A stretch of DNA of 64,000 bases from Ceratotherium simum simum (taxonomy: Eukaryota > Chordata > Mammalia > Perissodactyla > Rhinocerotidae), in NCBI RefSeq assembly GCF_000283155.1, contig NW_004454156.1, positions 39,656,972 through 39,720,971 of the forward strand, read 5' to 3'. The position numbers and the translations under genes are program-made. The notes below the pieces were generated by a model. That model had not been told where the DNA came from. It was given only the letters and a program-made list of their open reading frames with translations, and ran no database searches. Positions 33,399-45,991 of the stretch are shown here, piece by piece. How positions within the stretch are numbered: position 1 is the first letter of the stretch; the number at the start of each line of letters is the position of its first letter.

Positions 33399-35704
33399 GC
33401 TCTAGAGGCCTATTTTTATTAACTGACCGTTTTTGGGGTGAAATGAAATTGGAGGTGATGGGGAGGTCTATTAATGCAGCTCCAGAACATTCTTGGGAAG
33501 ATTCAAAAGTTCTGGTGAGAAAATTGTGGAAAGTGTCTTTAGCATTTAAAAGCATAATCTCCTTCCAGTTTCTGCTCTCTCTCATTAATAAATTCAATTA
33601 GAGATCCTAGAGCATGCTGAGGCAGCTTGCGACAGACACGTTGAACAGATGAAGTTCCTGTGCTCCACCGCCATGTAGATAATGGGGATGGCTCCATGCC
33701 AGGTGAGTGATCCATCCCACTAGTATTGTTTCTTGAGGAAGTCTTTTCCTGTGGCACTCTCAAAATAAATGTTTAAATCTATAAGCAGACCAGGAGTGTA
33801 ATTCTTCTGCCTGAGCCCAACATATACACAAGCACAGGTTTCCTGTGTCTTCTGACCCTGTTGGGAAAATGCTTCAGCCTCTGTGTTACAGCCAGAATAT
33901 ATCCCTAAAGCTGCTCCTTCAATTTTTGCACCAACAGGGTCTTAGGTCACATAAGGATGATGAGAGCATTTTATGGCAAATGTTGGTGCCTGGCTGATTA
34001 TCACGAGTGTTTTATACTTCCGTTTAGGGCTCTATATTTTGTTTGTTTAAAAACAAATGATAACCTCTTGACATAGACATATTTCGAAGCAAAGTAACTG
34101 CCATTCGTCTCATCAAGAAACTTGAAGCACTCATTTGTTTTGGAGTCTGTGAATTCAATTGGTTACCAGAGAGAATGGCGAAATGTCAGTGTGGTGACAC
34201 TAACTATCCTCCAACTATCCCTTAAACCCACGCCAAAGAGGATACTCTCTTAAGAACAGCCTTAGGTGGCAAGAAAAAAATCAGGAAAGTGATTACCAGC
34301 TTTTCAACCAGGTAGAGCTTTATAATTGCAAAACTACTTTGGATTAATTCCGCCTTTAAATCTCTGCACTCAGGAAATCAATAAATGTTAATTGGAGGGC
34401 TGAATGAACCAACATTCAGTGACAGTGCTTCACCAATATGTCTAGAAAAGCCTTTACCCTTAGGACCTTGTTTGGCTAACCACTCATCTAGTAGATCCTT
34501 CCAGATCTCATCGGTAATTGCAATGTTACCTCTTTGGATAAAAGAAAAACTCAGCCAATTGTCATGTTGACAGTATATCCATGTAGATACTTAACTGCCA
34601 AGAGAAGAGGTTGGATGTGAGGAAATTTCATTATGCACACATTTCCATTAAAAAAAATTAAATGATCAGAACCATTTCTCCTAAGCACAGTCTTTATCAT
34701 CAACCTGGAATTGATTCAGTTGCGGCTGTTGTTTTAATGAAATTGCTTTTTTTTCCCAATAAAACTTCAATGAAATTTGTTAGCAGAAGTTTTAGTTGAT
34801 GGCATTCAGCCAAAGTATTTTTCAACAGGATTTCAATTCTTAGATGTGTTTGGAAGCTTTAAAAAAGTTTTTTATTTCTTTTTTTCCACTTAGAACTCTC
34901 CAGAGAATGTCTGGAGGCATAAGTATTAGATAATCCCTATTCCAAAATTCATTTTATATTAAACTTGAAATTCTCAGGACTCCCTTGGGTGCTAGAATAT
35001 GCAAATGTATGAGTGTGACAACACATGAATACATGGTTAAAGATTCTGTGACTGAAAGAGAATACCAGTTTAAATGAAGTGAAATGTATTCTTTTTCTTA
35101 GGAAAAGGATAAAAAAGACAAGAAACGTTGAAGTTTATTGAGTTGGATGATGATAATCATATAGCACAATTTACTGAATTAAAATTCCAATCCTGGTCTG
35201 TCTCTCCATGCCATATCATGCTTAGTTAACTGACTACCTCGATTGCTGCAGTGTACAAGAACATCCAGCTCTTTTTAATGAGAGAACAAATATATTTGCT
35301 CTAATGCAGAAGTCGAATTTTATTCAAGGAAAAAGAATATGGTGCACTACAACACATTCACCTGAATGTGCTACTTTCTAGCCACATCCTCACACCCCTC
35401 ATTTCAAAAATGCAGAAAATGCCCCTCCCGGGTTGCTGTTCTCACATGGAAAGCACAACCACAGAATTCGTACCTAATAGACACTCAGTAAGTGTTCGGT
35501 GCCTTCCCTTGCTTTCCCCCACAACATCAGGCCATGAATAGAAAATGCCTACATGGCCTCGAGACTTCCTGGGCTTACTCAATCATTTACCTTATCAATG
35601 GCAATCATTATCAGCTGTATGGGCAGAAACAGTCACATGTCAGATACATGAGGCATATATCATATATTGACTTGGCTCATAGGCTCAGGATTCTGTGGCT
35701 GCTT

Positions 35705-35950
35705 ACGTGGAAACAAATTTTGAATCTACAGATCAGAAGATATGGAGACCTGGGATGTTTTAGGACAAAGTTCTGTACCCAAAATTAGATCTATTCTCCA
35801 GTCTTGTTTTCATCACCAAGTGACTCGGTGACTTTTGCTGTCACTTTATCTTTTGAGACTCAATTTCCTCACTTGAAAAACATGATTGAAAATCTGTCTC
35901 AGTCCATTCATAGAGTTTTATAGTGATCCAATGAAGTATGGAAAACTAGA
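35705..35950 (+). repeat. MIR fragment, sense
   Basis: caccaagtgactcggtgact, tttgagactcaatttcctca and ttatagtgatccaatgaagt follow MIR order with strong divergence. Confidence 0.45.
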
Positions 35951-37284
35951 AATCTACACAACCACAAGGCAGTGGTAGTAGAAGAACCACGGAAATCTTC
36001 CTGTTCCTCTGAGCAATTCTGTCTTCATTAGCAAGCACGTAAAGAAAAGAGAAGATTTTCTAAGTAACTCATTGGTAACTCTAAGGTTTTCTTCATGCTG
36101 AGAATCAAGATGTCAGAGGGGGTGGGGCAATAAATTCTCTCTGAGTGAGACCACTGGGGCAGTCAAAGGGTAGGAGTTGGATCTCTGTACAGCATGTACA
36201 AGAGAGCACTAAGAAAAAGGATAAAAGTCAGTACACAAGTACATGTAATATGACATAGCAGGTCATGACATAAAATTATATAAATATTTAGCATGTTTGT
36301 GAATATGTAAAAGCAGTTGAAAATATAAGACAATTCAATGAGGTTGAACTTCTTTTCCCTGATTGGGAGCAGGGATTTGTTACCTCAGGTAGAACAGGCA
36401 TACAGCTTTTTTTCTATGAAGTTGTATATTGGCTTATCCAGAGCAAGGACAGGGGCTATTTTGGCCTGGGGAGAAAAGATGTGAGAGCAACTGAGTGAGG
36501 GTATGGATACCACAGGCAATTCTATTGTGGTCATCCCCAGCATACCAGCAGTGGCCTCTCTCTGAACTTTCATCAGCTATAGAAAGGGCTTCACAAAGAC
36601 CTTCTTTCTCCCTGGATTGAACTTTTGAATGAACTTTTGAAGCCTTTCAAATGACCATTAACAGAGTCCTGCTACTTGTTGGCAATGGTCTATCAACCTT
36701 ATGTCTCAGATTCCTAATGGATGTCCATTGTAGATAATGAGAGCCATGGCCATTACTCAGCCATAACTTATTTTTCCAAGGTGTGATTATTTGAAGGGGT
36801 TGCAATAAAGAGAGAATTTTCAAGCTTCTTCTGTTTAAATATCTGCATAACTTTCCAGATAAAAACACATACATCCCTCATATCATTCCAAAATAAAGTG
36901 CCAAAGAGAATGAACCAAATCTGGAGAGAAAAGCAACTGCCGGGGGAGTAGGAACTTCTCTTAAAATAGCTTGTTTTTCTGTGACTGAAAATTCCTATTC
37001 TAATCATCACCTTTCTAAGGACCTAAAGGAATAAAGCCAAAATCCATCCAGAACAACATTTATTGAAATTTGGTCATTCTCTGCAACAATAGACTATTAT
37101 TCCTCAGCTTGCTGGAAGAAAAGTTGCCAGAAACCCAGAAGTGTATACAAATAGAACCAGAATCATCTTCTAGTGCTAGAAGAGAGTTTTTCCCAAAGGA
37201 AGGATAAACCCTTTAACTATCACCTATGAAAGAGGGCTCTAGTATTCCACCAAATTATGTCAGAACGTGGGATAGGGAGGCAGG

Positions 37285-37450
37285 AGAATACAGAATTAGG
37301 AATCAAGATACCTTGCTCTGCCTATAGCTATTTGTGCATCATTGGGCAAGTCACTTGCTTTATTTTGCCTCTGTAATCCCAACTAAAAAATGAGAAAGTA
37401 GTATTATGGCCCCCTAATGTTCCCTCCAGGTCTAGGTCTCTATGATATCC
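37285..37450 (+). repeat. MIR SINE, sense
   Basis: gaatcaagataccttgctct, gcatcattgggcaagtcact, ttgcctctgtaatcccaact and tgttccctccaggtctaggt correspond to the MIR core. Confidence 0.7.
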
Positions 37451-40400
37451 ATACCACCTCTGTTTAGTAGTGACAAGAGCAACCTAAGGGCCACGCAGGG
37501 AGAAATCAGTTTCATCTTGGAACAATCCTCCAAAGCGCCATCTCTTTCTTTATTTTCTGTACAAAAAAATAATTGTTTATTTGGTTATATTTAACAGGTT
37601 AATCAGCACCAATGAATCTACCAACCAAACTAAAAGCTAGGACCCTGACAACAATGTAAGATTTTTTTTTTTCCCCAAGTAGGTAGAAGTCATATCTTTG
37701 GATTCAAGATCATCAATGACTTCACAAAGCCTAACAGATTTTCCCGGTCTTGATAAGATGCTTCTTCTAAGAGATTCCAGAAGCTAGAATGATGAATGCA
37801 AAAAAAAGTGGGTTTGGGGAAGAATCGAGGGGGGTTATTGGCAAAGGGAGAAGAGAATTGACACACCATCTATGGAATCCTCAATTATCAGTGTTGTTGG
37901 TGACAATAATTTTCTGACTGCTATCCACCATCTGCATGCATATGCACATGCATAGCTCTATTTACAAGCTTTAATACATAGTTAATGCACTCAGAAAGCA
38001 CCTAGGGATACATTTACAGTGATTTAAATACCATACCTGAAAAAATTATATATATCTTTAAGAAAGAACAATGTATTTCTGGAGGAAGTAGGTGGGAAAA
38101 AAGATAATATTGTTGAAAGGGATTTGTAGCAAGTAGACAACATTTGAGCCGGATTCAAAGCATGCTGAGAGAGAGGCAAGAGAAAACAGGAGGGAGGTTG
38201 TATTAAAAAATAAGTAAATGGTGACCATGAGGGCATTATTATACATTGCAGAATTCCCCCTTTGCCAGAGGCAGCTGTTATATATGCAGCAAAGTTAACC
38301 CTCCTCTAAAGAGAGAAACATGGGGGAAATTTAAAGCCATAATAGGGGCTCCATCGAGTATAGCGTGAAGCTTACAGGAGTGGAGGAGAGAGGCAAAAAC
38401 GTATCATCACACAACACGTGCACTGAAAGGAAAGCCATGGGATTCTAATAGCCCAGGAGAGAGTAAAATGGGAGGAAGAAAGGAACCAGACTACATTGAA
38501 TTTCTACCTAGAATAATTATTAATTTTACCCAAAAACTGACTTTTGAAGATAAAAATATTAAGGAAATATCTTGCTTATGACATACTGAACCCACAACCC
38601 CAAGGCTTACACCCCTTTCCCTTTAAGAACACTTAATTTTAGAAACTTGAGAAGTACGATGAAAGTTAAGCAACATCTCTCTGCATTAAGTACACAAACC
38701 TCAAGCCATTTGTTGGTGGAAAATTTTCAGATCCCAGGACTTCAATAAGGAGAGGATGTCCCCCGTTCCCTGAGGATGACCTCTTCTTGCGAGTGAGTAC
38801 GTGCCCCTCTGACAGAGTCCAAATGATGGGAGAGCGGTAAAAGATGTTTGCAAAAGGTAAATGTTGAAGTTAACCCCCCTCCTTTTTTTCCCCAACCCTC
38901 AACTGCACCTGCCATCGGAAATCACATCTCATCCATAACCTGCTGCTTGTGCAGAACAAACTCTGGAACCTCTTGGTGAGCTCCCAAATCTGCAGTTGAT
39001 TCACTAAATGTTTAAAAAATAGTAATAATAATAAATAAATAAAAATAAAACTCCCAGTGATTTGTGTCAGGAAGAGCTAAGTTCTCCAGCAAAGTGCAGA
39101 GAGAGCTCACTTTAATCAAATGCAAGAAAATTTTCAGATAAACGATGGCTACTAGAACAAAAATGAAGATGAACTGACAACTTCTAAAGAAGCCAAAGAA
39201 CTCACTTCCCTTCTGAAAAAATTAGGTGTGTCCAGCCGTGCCTCTAGTGTAGTCAAGATGTATAAAAAGATGCAATTGTATTGAGCAATTTGGGAAGGCC
39301 CAAACTAAACCTTTCATTCTAACTCGCATCTGTATAGTAAGCACCTAGCAGAGCCAACAAACAGAGAACTGTTTACCAGACAAAGCTGTAGTGCACATGG
39401 CAACACAGCAGGCCCAGCTAACAGCGGATTTCCAAAGGGCAGCCCTGTAATGGAATTCCTAGTGGGGCGATCAAAGACGCGGAACCATCAGCCAGGCATG
39501 ACTGCACATAACAAATCCATCAAGACCTATGATATCCTTGGCAAGACAAATAGCGAGGAGCACAGAGACTTAAATGGTATTTGAGAAAATTTACTACCCC
39601 CCAGCCTCCAGCAGGGTTGAGAAACAATGCCATTCGAATTCCCATCTATTCCAACAACACAATCAAAATACTCTTTTCCTTAGCCAGTTGAATTTACTGC
39701 CTAATATTTATTTATTTTTAACTGCATGTATATGTAGAGCTCTATAAATAAAAATGTTTGTATATGTTTTTACATATCTCTGTTACCATATCAAGCAAAA
39801 TCAGCTTGACAAGTTTTTATGAAATTTGGAGTGTATGTTTTGAGCAACGTGATTTTAAATATAGGCTATGTGGCATACCTGAAATTTGCTTTGGGGTCCT
39901 CTGAGGGGCAGGCAAGCAGTTATTTACCAGAGCACCTGAAACAGAAGTGAAATAAGAGGCCCATAAGACCGCCAAAGGGAGTAATGAACCGTAAGTATGA
40001 AGATGCATTAATATGCCAAGGACAGAGAAAACAATCAGTAGTTTTAAATATGAGTCCCAAATTGATCGTCACGAAGGCAGGTGTGGTTTGCAATCTAGCC
40101 ACTTCTCACCTGGGTAACTCTAAGTAGAACAGTTCAGGTTAAATAGCATCAGTGATTTATTTAGTTAATTGTGATTTACATGTTTTTCTTCAGCAGCTCT
40201 GGGGAGGCATTGTTGGAGAGACTCATTAATGTGGGGTGAATCCCACCCCCAACTCTGAGTCAGAGTAAGGAAATGCAGTTCCTCACCTCGCACTGGTGAG
40301 AGAGGCTTCAACAGAAGACTCGGAGTGTTTGTCCCCCACCATTACAAGGCCTTGGGGCCTGGTGTCTGACTCCCTCCTGCAAATGTACACTCCAGAGGCA

Positions 40401-41437
40401 AGCTGACTAGCCCCTAATGACAAGTCAAAGGAATGGTGGCTGAGTTGTGTTCAGCCTGCACTCCCAGATTTTGCTGGCAGAAAAGATTCATAAGCACTTC
40501 CCAATGACCAGACGTGTGCTAGGCAGGAGAGAGAGAGAGCTGGAATGCCATTAAGTCCCGTCCAAGCGGAGAACAGACTTGAGCAGAGAGAAATTGTAGG
40601 CAATACTTCATTTCTAGTGGCCGTGGAAGGACTAAGTTACCAGCCAGAATAAAGAAATATTTGCTATTATGAAGGGAGCTACAGGTAAGCTACTCCCAGT
40701 AATTTGGGAGTAGAAGAGAGGCTTTCCTCCAAAGAATGAATACTCCAGTATCCCATGAGAGGAAGAATCAGTTTTAAACACCTGCCAGGTCCAGAGGACA
40801 ATGCTAGCTTTTGATAGTGCCAATTATGTAGAACTTACTGGAGTTGTCATGGACTACTTACATTCTCATCCAGAGGAAAGGGAAGAAGTAGCTCTAACAA
40901 GTATTTTTAAAGGGACAGGGAAATAAATATATAGTTGCTTAATGATTATACCCGGAAGAGGCATGCTTGTTTAATATACCAGATATACTATACACACATA
41001 AGCAACAATGGAATGGCACACACACAGATAGACAAAGTATGATTAAATAAGGTGATTTGAAAAAAGAAAACAATTTACAAATCACTTAATATCTGAAAAT
41101 TGTACTGCTCAGGAACTTACGCGAGTTCCCCACTATCTAGTAAATCATGTTTCTAGCCCTTGGCCTTAGATTCAAGACTCTACTACCTGACCCCTTGTGT
41201 CCACTTCTCTTCATCACAAATCTCATTTCCCATCATTCCCGCATGCGCATCCTTTGGCATAAAGGATGGCACATCCAGGCAAATTATTCGTTATCGCTCT
41301 CATTACTTGTGTCCAATTTCCTATTCTGCTATATCCAAAGATATACTTCTCATTGTTCGAAGAATCCTCAGGACCAGGGAAGATGCCTTAGGCTTATATG
41401 TTTTCACGGCTGTTGATTTTCTCACCCTATCAGGGTT

Positions 41438-41638
41438 CAGTGGTTCTCAAAACTGGCTACATATTATCATTACCTGAGGAGCTTTAAAAACAGTACCACT
41501 GGCTGGGACCCCATCCCATAAGAATTGAATCAGAATCTCTGGGGATTGGTGCTGGGCAGAGAGGTTTTATTTTTGTTTTGATTTTTTTTAAAGCTCCCCG
41601 AGTAATTCTAACGTGCAGCCAGGATTGAGACTATACTG
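41438..41638 (+). mobile_element. MER5-type hAT element
   Basis: cagtggttctcaaaactggc, attacctgaggagctttaaa, tgaatcagaatctctgggga and aattctaacgtgcagccagg match MER5/Charlie consensus. It ends near actatactg. TSD not visible. Confidence 0.75.
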
Positions 41639-41857
41639 GCTGAGGTCCAACACAGCTAATCAATTTCTTAATGTGGAAGAATTCATAAGTTTTCTAAGCT
41701 AGTCCCTCTGAGAAATTTTTATAAAAAGTCAGCCTGTCGTGCAGGTTTTTAGCATTCTATGACAGGTGAGAGTGGAATTAGACATGGCTATGGATAAAAT
41801 GTTAGGCCTGGGAATGCAGAAAATAGATTGAAAGAAGGGGAAATGGTTACGCCTGAG

Positions 41858-42033
41858 CAGTGGTTCTCAACACCGAATGCACAGTGCTATCGCTGGGCAC
41901 CTAAAACATATCTACGCTGGGGCCTCAGCCCATACAGATTATGAGTTAATTGGTTTGGTGGACTCAGGTACCACGTAGTTTTAAAAAGCTTTCTAATTGA
42001 CTCTTAACGTACAGCCAGGATCGAGAATCACTG
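41858..42033 (+). mobile_element. MER5-type hAT element
   Basis: Same family and orientation as the element 220 bp upstream: cagtggttctcaacaccgaa, tggggcctcagcccatacag, cttaacgtacagccaggatc and gagaatcactg at the end. Confidence 0.75.
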
Positions 42034-42424
42034 CCCTAGAGGGCAAATAGAATTAGTGTTGCCTGACACTGAGTTACCAATTGAAGCAGGTTCTTCTCTG
42101 AAGGATACTTCCTTAAAGAACAGAGAACGAAAGAGGACACTGTGTCTATGAAAATGTTGTTAGTTTAGGGGATTTCATATTCAAGTCTGGGTCCCAAATC
42201 TCAATCAATTTGCTCACAGGTATCTAGGCTGTACACAGAGGCATCCTGCTCATAGTTTGGTAAATGTATGGAAAAGAGAAAAACAAGGATACCTCAAGAG
42301 GTCTTCTTTGCCTGTTTCTAGTAGACAGGGATTCCTTAAGAAAAGACGGGCATTATAGTAGCCTCCCTATGCAATTGTTCTCTCCCTTTGCTGTGGTACA
42401 GAGGTTCTTGTTCAGAGATATTCA

Positions 42425-42835
42425 CTCCTCTCCAGCACTTCCCCGACCTGAAAGTACTTTTCCCTCTCTTGCCTTCAGGCTTAGCCACATGACTTTAGCC
42501 AGTGGAATGTTAGCAAGCAAGACATGGTAAGGGCTTGACAAGTGCTTAAGAGACAGGGCTTCCTCTACCATGGACATGAGAACATCACATCTTCATTATC
42601 TTGCTGGTCCAAGGAGGTTGAGCGACACCTTGTGCTGCCTCAGCCTACCCGCAGACCTGCAGTGGGAGCCTGTCAGCTCCTGGGACCTGAAGCAGAGCTG
42701 CCTGGTAAAGCCCTGCCTGAATCAGATGAGCCTGGCCAATCTCAGGCGGAGGAGTTGAAGAAATGCTTACTTTGTATGCGGCTGTAATTTTTTGGTTGTT
42801 CGTTATGTAGCCGTATCGTGGCCAAAGCTAAGTGA
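42425..42835 (+). mobile_element. LTR relic (MLT1-like)
   Basis: aggcttagccacatgacttt, agccagtggaatgttagcaa, then near the end ggttgttcgttatgtagccg and tggccaaagctaa follow a MaLR-type LTR in sense orientation. The open frames at 42542-42787 and 42570-42758 lie inside it. Confidence 0.5.
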
Positions 42836-43058
42836 TATGCTTGCTGTCCACATCTTTCGTAACCTGGAATGTGCTCCCATCCTTGACATGTTTCTCCAAT
42901 TAGCTCAAAATCTATTCCTTTAGGAAGCCATGTAACAGGCGGAAGGTGATTTTATGATCTCATTTCCTCACTGTCCCTTCAAACATATATGATATTAGGT
43001 TTTATCTTTTGGAGGATGCTTCGTGAAACACTTTCATCAACAAAAATAATTTTAAGTC

Positions 43059-43291
43059 GGGGCCGACTGGGTGGCGTAGCGGTTAAGTTTGCAGGCTCTG
43101 CTTTCACAGGTTGGGATCCCCGACGCAGAGGAGCACCGCTCATCAAGCCATGTTGTGGCGGCGTCCCATATAAAGTAGAGGAAAATTGCCACAGATGTTA
43201 GCCCAGGGCTAATCTTCCTCAGCAAAAAGAGGTGGATTGGCAATGGATGTTAGCTTAGGGCTAGTGTTTCTCACAAAAAAAAAAAAAAAAA
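43059..43291 (+). mobile_element. ERE-type SINE, sense
   Basis: ggggccgactgggtggcgta with A box gcgtagcggttaag and B box ggttgggatcccc, body ataaagtagaggaaaattgc, two tails and a long A run. TSD tttaagtc at 43051-43058 and 43292-43299. The head is shortened by about 20 bp before the B box. Confidence 0.95.
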
Positions 43292-43329
43292 TTTAAGTCT
43301 AGTCCAAGGAAAACTATTATATTCCTTCA

Positions 43330-43725
43330 AGGCCTTACCTACTAATTGCTGGTGTTCATGACAGGACTATTTATAATAGTTTAAATTTAGAAGCAACGTA
43401 TTTAACCAATATTAGGAGAATGGTTAAGTAATGTTTGTAATTTTCATAAAATAAACTATCTCCCATTTTTAAAATATGCTTATGAAATTTAAGTATGAGG
43501 CAGTATCTATATTAACAAAGCAAGACATAAAATTGACTATAAGGTGTGGTTTCAATTATATAAAATGTCTATAAAAGTCTAAAATAAAGTATATCAAATG
43601 CTAATAGAGGTTGCTCCTGAACAAGGGTATTAAGTGTGATTATTTCCTTTTTCCAAACCTTTCCTGTGCTTTTTAAATTTTCTTCAGTGAGCGGGTTTTA
43701 CTCTTAATTTCAGGAAAAAGAAAAA
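43330..43725 (+). mobile_element. Old L1-like 3' fragment, left arm of inverted repeat
   Basis: aggactatttataatagttt, aggagaatggttaagtaatg, ccaaacctttcctgtgcttt and an A-rich end (aggaaaaagaaaaaaactc) suggest an old LINE 3' end. Positions 43466-43572 have a reverse-complement partner at 44722-44828. Confidence 0.45.
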
Positions 43726-43747
43726 AACTCTAAAAAGGGTAAGGAAG

Positions 43748-43991
43748 GGGCCAGCCCAGTGGCGCAAGCAGTTAAGTGCACGTGCTCCGCTGCGGCAGCC
43801 CGGGGTTCCCAGGTTTGGATCTGGGGCACGCACCCACGCACTGCTTGTCAAGCCATGCTGTGGCAGTGTCCCATATAAAGTAGAGGAAGATGGGCACGGA
43901 TGTTAACCTGGGGCCAGTCTCCCTCAACAAAATAGGAGGATTGGCATGGATGTTAGCTCAGGGCTGATCTACCTCACAAAAAAAAAAAAAA
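43748..43991 (+). mobile_element. ERE-type SINE, sense
   Basis: The head is gggccagcccagtggcgcaa with a GC-rich tRNA-like part (gctccgctgcggcagcccgg), then aagccatgctgtggcagtgt, the double tail and an A run of about 19. TSD aaaaagrgtaaggaag (one mismatch) lies at 43732-43747 and 43992-44007. Confidence 0.95.
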
Positions 43992-44079
43992 AAAAAGAGT
44001 AAGGAAGAAAACTTTTCCTGAAGGACTTAGAATTCTGGATAATATGTAAATCAAGAGGGAAAAAAGCTGGCAAATGTCT

Positions 44080-44321
44080 TTTTTTTTTTTTTTTTGCTGA
44101 GGAAGATTCGCCCTGAGCTAAAGTCTGTCGCCAATCTTCCTCTCTTTGCTTGAGGAAGATTCACCCTGAGCTAACATCTGTGCCAATCTTTCTCTATTTT
44201 GTATGTGGGTCACCACCACAGCTTGGCTGACAAGTGGTGTATGTCTGCGCCCAGGAACTGAACCTGGGCTGCCAAAGCGGAGTGTGCCAAACTTAACCAC
44301 TAGGCCACTGGGCCTGGCCCC
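44080..44321 (-). mobile_element. ERE-type SINE, antisense
   Basis: A T run, then two reverse tails (gaggaagattcgccctgag, gaggaagattcaccctgag), the reversed head (accactaggccactgggcct) and ggcccc. TSD is unclear. It faces the two sense SINEs immediately upstream, so an RNA crossing the region could fold between them. Confidence 0.9.
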
Positions 44322-44721
44322 AAGTTCTTCTTTCTTATAACCTATTCAACTAGCAAAATGAGATGAGATGGCGTCTTCCCAGTTGGTGGGAGTCTTCTAA
44401 GGGTCCCTATCTGCCTGGCCTCCACTTGGAACAGGTCTCAGTTTTGTTCTTTGAAATCCTGCACCATTCAGTATATTGAGTTGTCTCCTCTTTAGAATCA
44501 GAAGCAGTTCAACACAAATGGATAAGGTTTTTTGTTTATTTTGTTTGGTTTTATTTTGTTTTTCCAATCCCACTAAACTGCATGAAGCCAAAGCTTTACA
44601 GGTAGCCAGTGTATAATGAGGTCAAAGTCTGAATAAAATTCTAATTTGACATTAAGCTTTGGATTCTAAAGGCCACTATTTATTTGCAGTGTGATATTTG
44701 TGTTTTTGAATGATTGATCCC

Positions 44722-44828
44722 TATTTTATGTTTTATGTAATTGAAACCATGCCATATAGTCAATTTTATGTCTTGCTTTGTTAATGTAGACACTGTCCTT
44801 TTCTCATATTTCATAAGCATATTTTTAA
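44722..44828 (-). repeat. Right arm of inverted repeat (partner of 43466-43572)
   Basis: atagtcaattttatgtcttg, ctttgttaatgtagacactg and tttcataagcatattttta are the reverse complement of the left arm with about 85 percent identity over roughly 105 bp. Confidence 0.85.
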
Positions 44829-44984
44829 GCCAATGGATTATGAGTTTCTTTAAAGGTTAATGACATTCACCTTTGTTATCATCATCACCCAGAAAGTGGG
44901 TGTCATGTTGTAGGTGGGGTTGACATTAACAGTGCTCACTAACACCTGATTTTGTTCTCTATTTAAGACCTAAAACAGATCTTG

Positions 44985-45338
44985 CTTCCCAGGGATCTTG
45001 CAGTTAGATGGAGCCAAATGACTAATTCTGGCCAGCAAATTATGCTGAGAAATGACAGCTGTCATTTTCGTGCTGAAGCAGTGAAAAGTCCATGACCTAC
45101 CCTCTAAATTCTCTTCCTTGGCTGCAGCAACCAGAGAGCACTGTGTTGAATAGCAGAGCTGATGCAGGATGGAAGCAATCAGGAGCCCTGAGTCACCAGT
45201 TGGAAGGGAGGAATGTAGGAGAACCCTTGAGCCTGCAGCAGATTTGGCTTGAGAAAGAATAAATTTTTACACGTTGAGCCAGTGAGATATCACAATTTAT
45301 TTGTTCCTGCAGCACAGTCTAACCAATCCTAATACTGT
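44985..45338 (+). mobile_element. LTR-like relic, family unresolved
   Basis: gccaaatgactaattctggc near the start, agaaagaataaatttttaca as poly(A)-signal region, then gagccagtgagatatcacaa, ttgttcctgcagcacagtct and aaccaatcctaatactg form the layout of a mammalian MaLR/ERV LTR in sense orientation. Confidence 0.5.
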
Positions 45339-45752
45339 AGAAATTTTTTAATGTTGAATTGAATTTAACTGGAAGCTTTTAATATCCCACTGTCAAAATA
45401 TGTTTGCTGGTATAACAAAAAGCACCTATGCTTTTGTGTTTTTACCAAAAGCTTTAGCATTTGCTAAATTTAACAAGGGGAGAGGATAAGCTCTTTTGTT
45501 CAGGCTACTCAATAACCATAGCCTTAGAGGTTGGAAAAGGGTGTGTACGCTGCTAAGCCCATGCTCTAGGCCTCATGTCTCATTCTTGAGCTGCAAAGGA
45601 ATTTTCCTACCAAATTTCCAACTTGTACTTACATTTCAGGAAGTGGTCTCCAGGCCATTCGTGGCACTGCATTAGGGCAGAAGATGGACTGTTAGAAGGA
45701 CCATTCCTCAAATGCACTGAAGTAAAGAACGAGGCTTGATGCATTGCTTTTT

Positions 45753-45976
45753 TTTTTTTTTTTTTTTTTTTTAAAGATTTTATTTATTCATTTTTTTCCC
45801 CCCAAAGCCCCAGCAGATAGTTGTATGTCATAGGTTCACATCCTTCTAGTTGCTGTACGTGGGACTCGGCCTCGCGCTGGACGGAGAAGTGGTGCCTTGG
45901 GGCGCGCCCGGGATCCGAACCCGGGCCGCCAGCATCAGAGCTCGCGCACTTAACCGCTAAGCCACGGAGCCGGCCC
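45753..45976 (-). mobile_element. ERE-related SINE (cccaaagccccag class), antisense, young
   Basis: A T run, tttatttattcattttttt, cccaaagccccagcagatag, the GC-rich tRNA-like part with an intact reversed B box (gggatccgaacccggg) and gagccggccc. TSD gatgcattgcttttt lies at 45738-45752 and 45977-45991. It differs from the copy at 5459-5667 at only about ten positions, mostly at CpG sites. Confidence 0.95.
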
Positions 45977-45991
45977 GATGCATTGCTTTTT

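Larger units (their letters stand above)
33407..41436. other. Repeat-poor 8-kb interval, no gene recognised
   Basis: Apart from two MIR fragments (about 35705-35950 and 37285-37450) I recognise no transposon here, unlike the rest of the window. Reading both strands gives only short frames (up to 98 codons) with no recognisable domains, and no CpG island or clear exon. Such stretches often hold conserved regulatory elements, but conservation cannot be judged from one sequence. Confidence 0.5.

Noticed and set aside
33206..33601. 131-codon plus-strand open frame
   Set aside because: Its first half is a MER5A-like DNA transposon with recognisable flanking TSDs.
42542..42787. Two overlapping GC-rich plus-strand frames suggesting an exon
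   Set aside because: The segment fits inside an MLT1-like LTR relic, and no splice context was seen.
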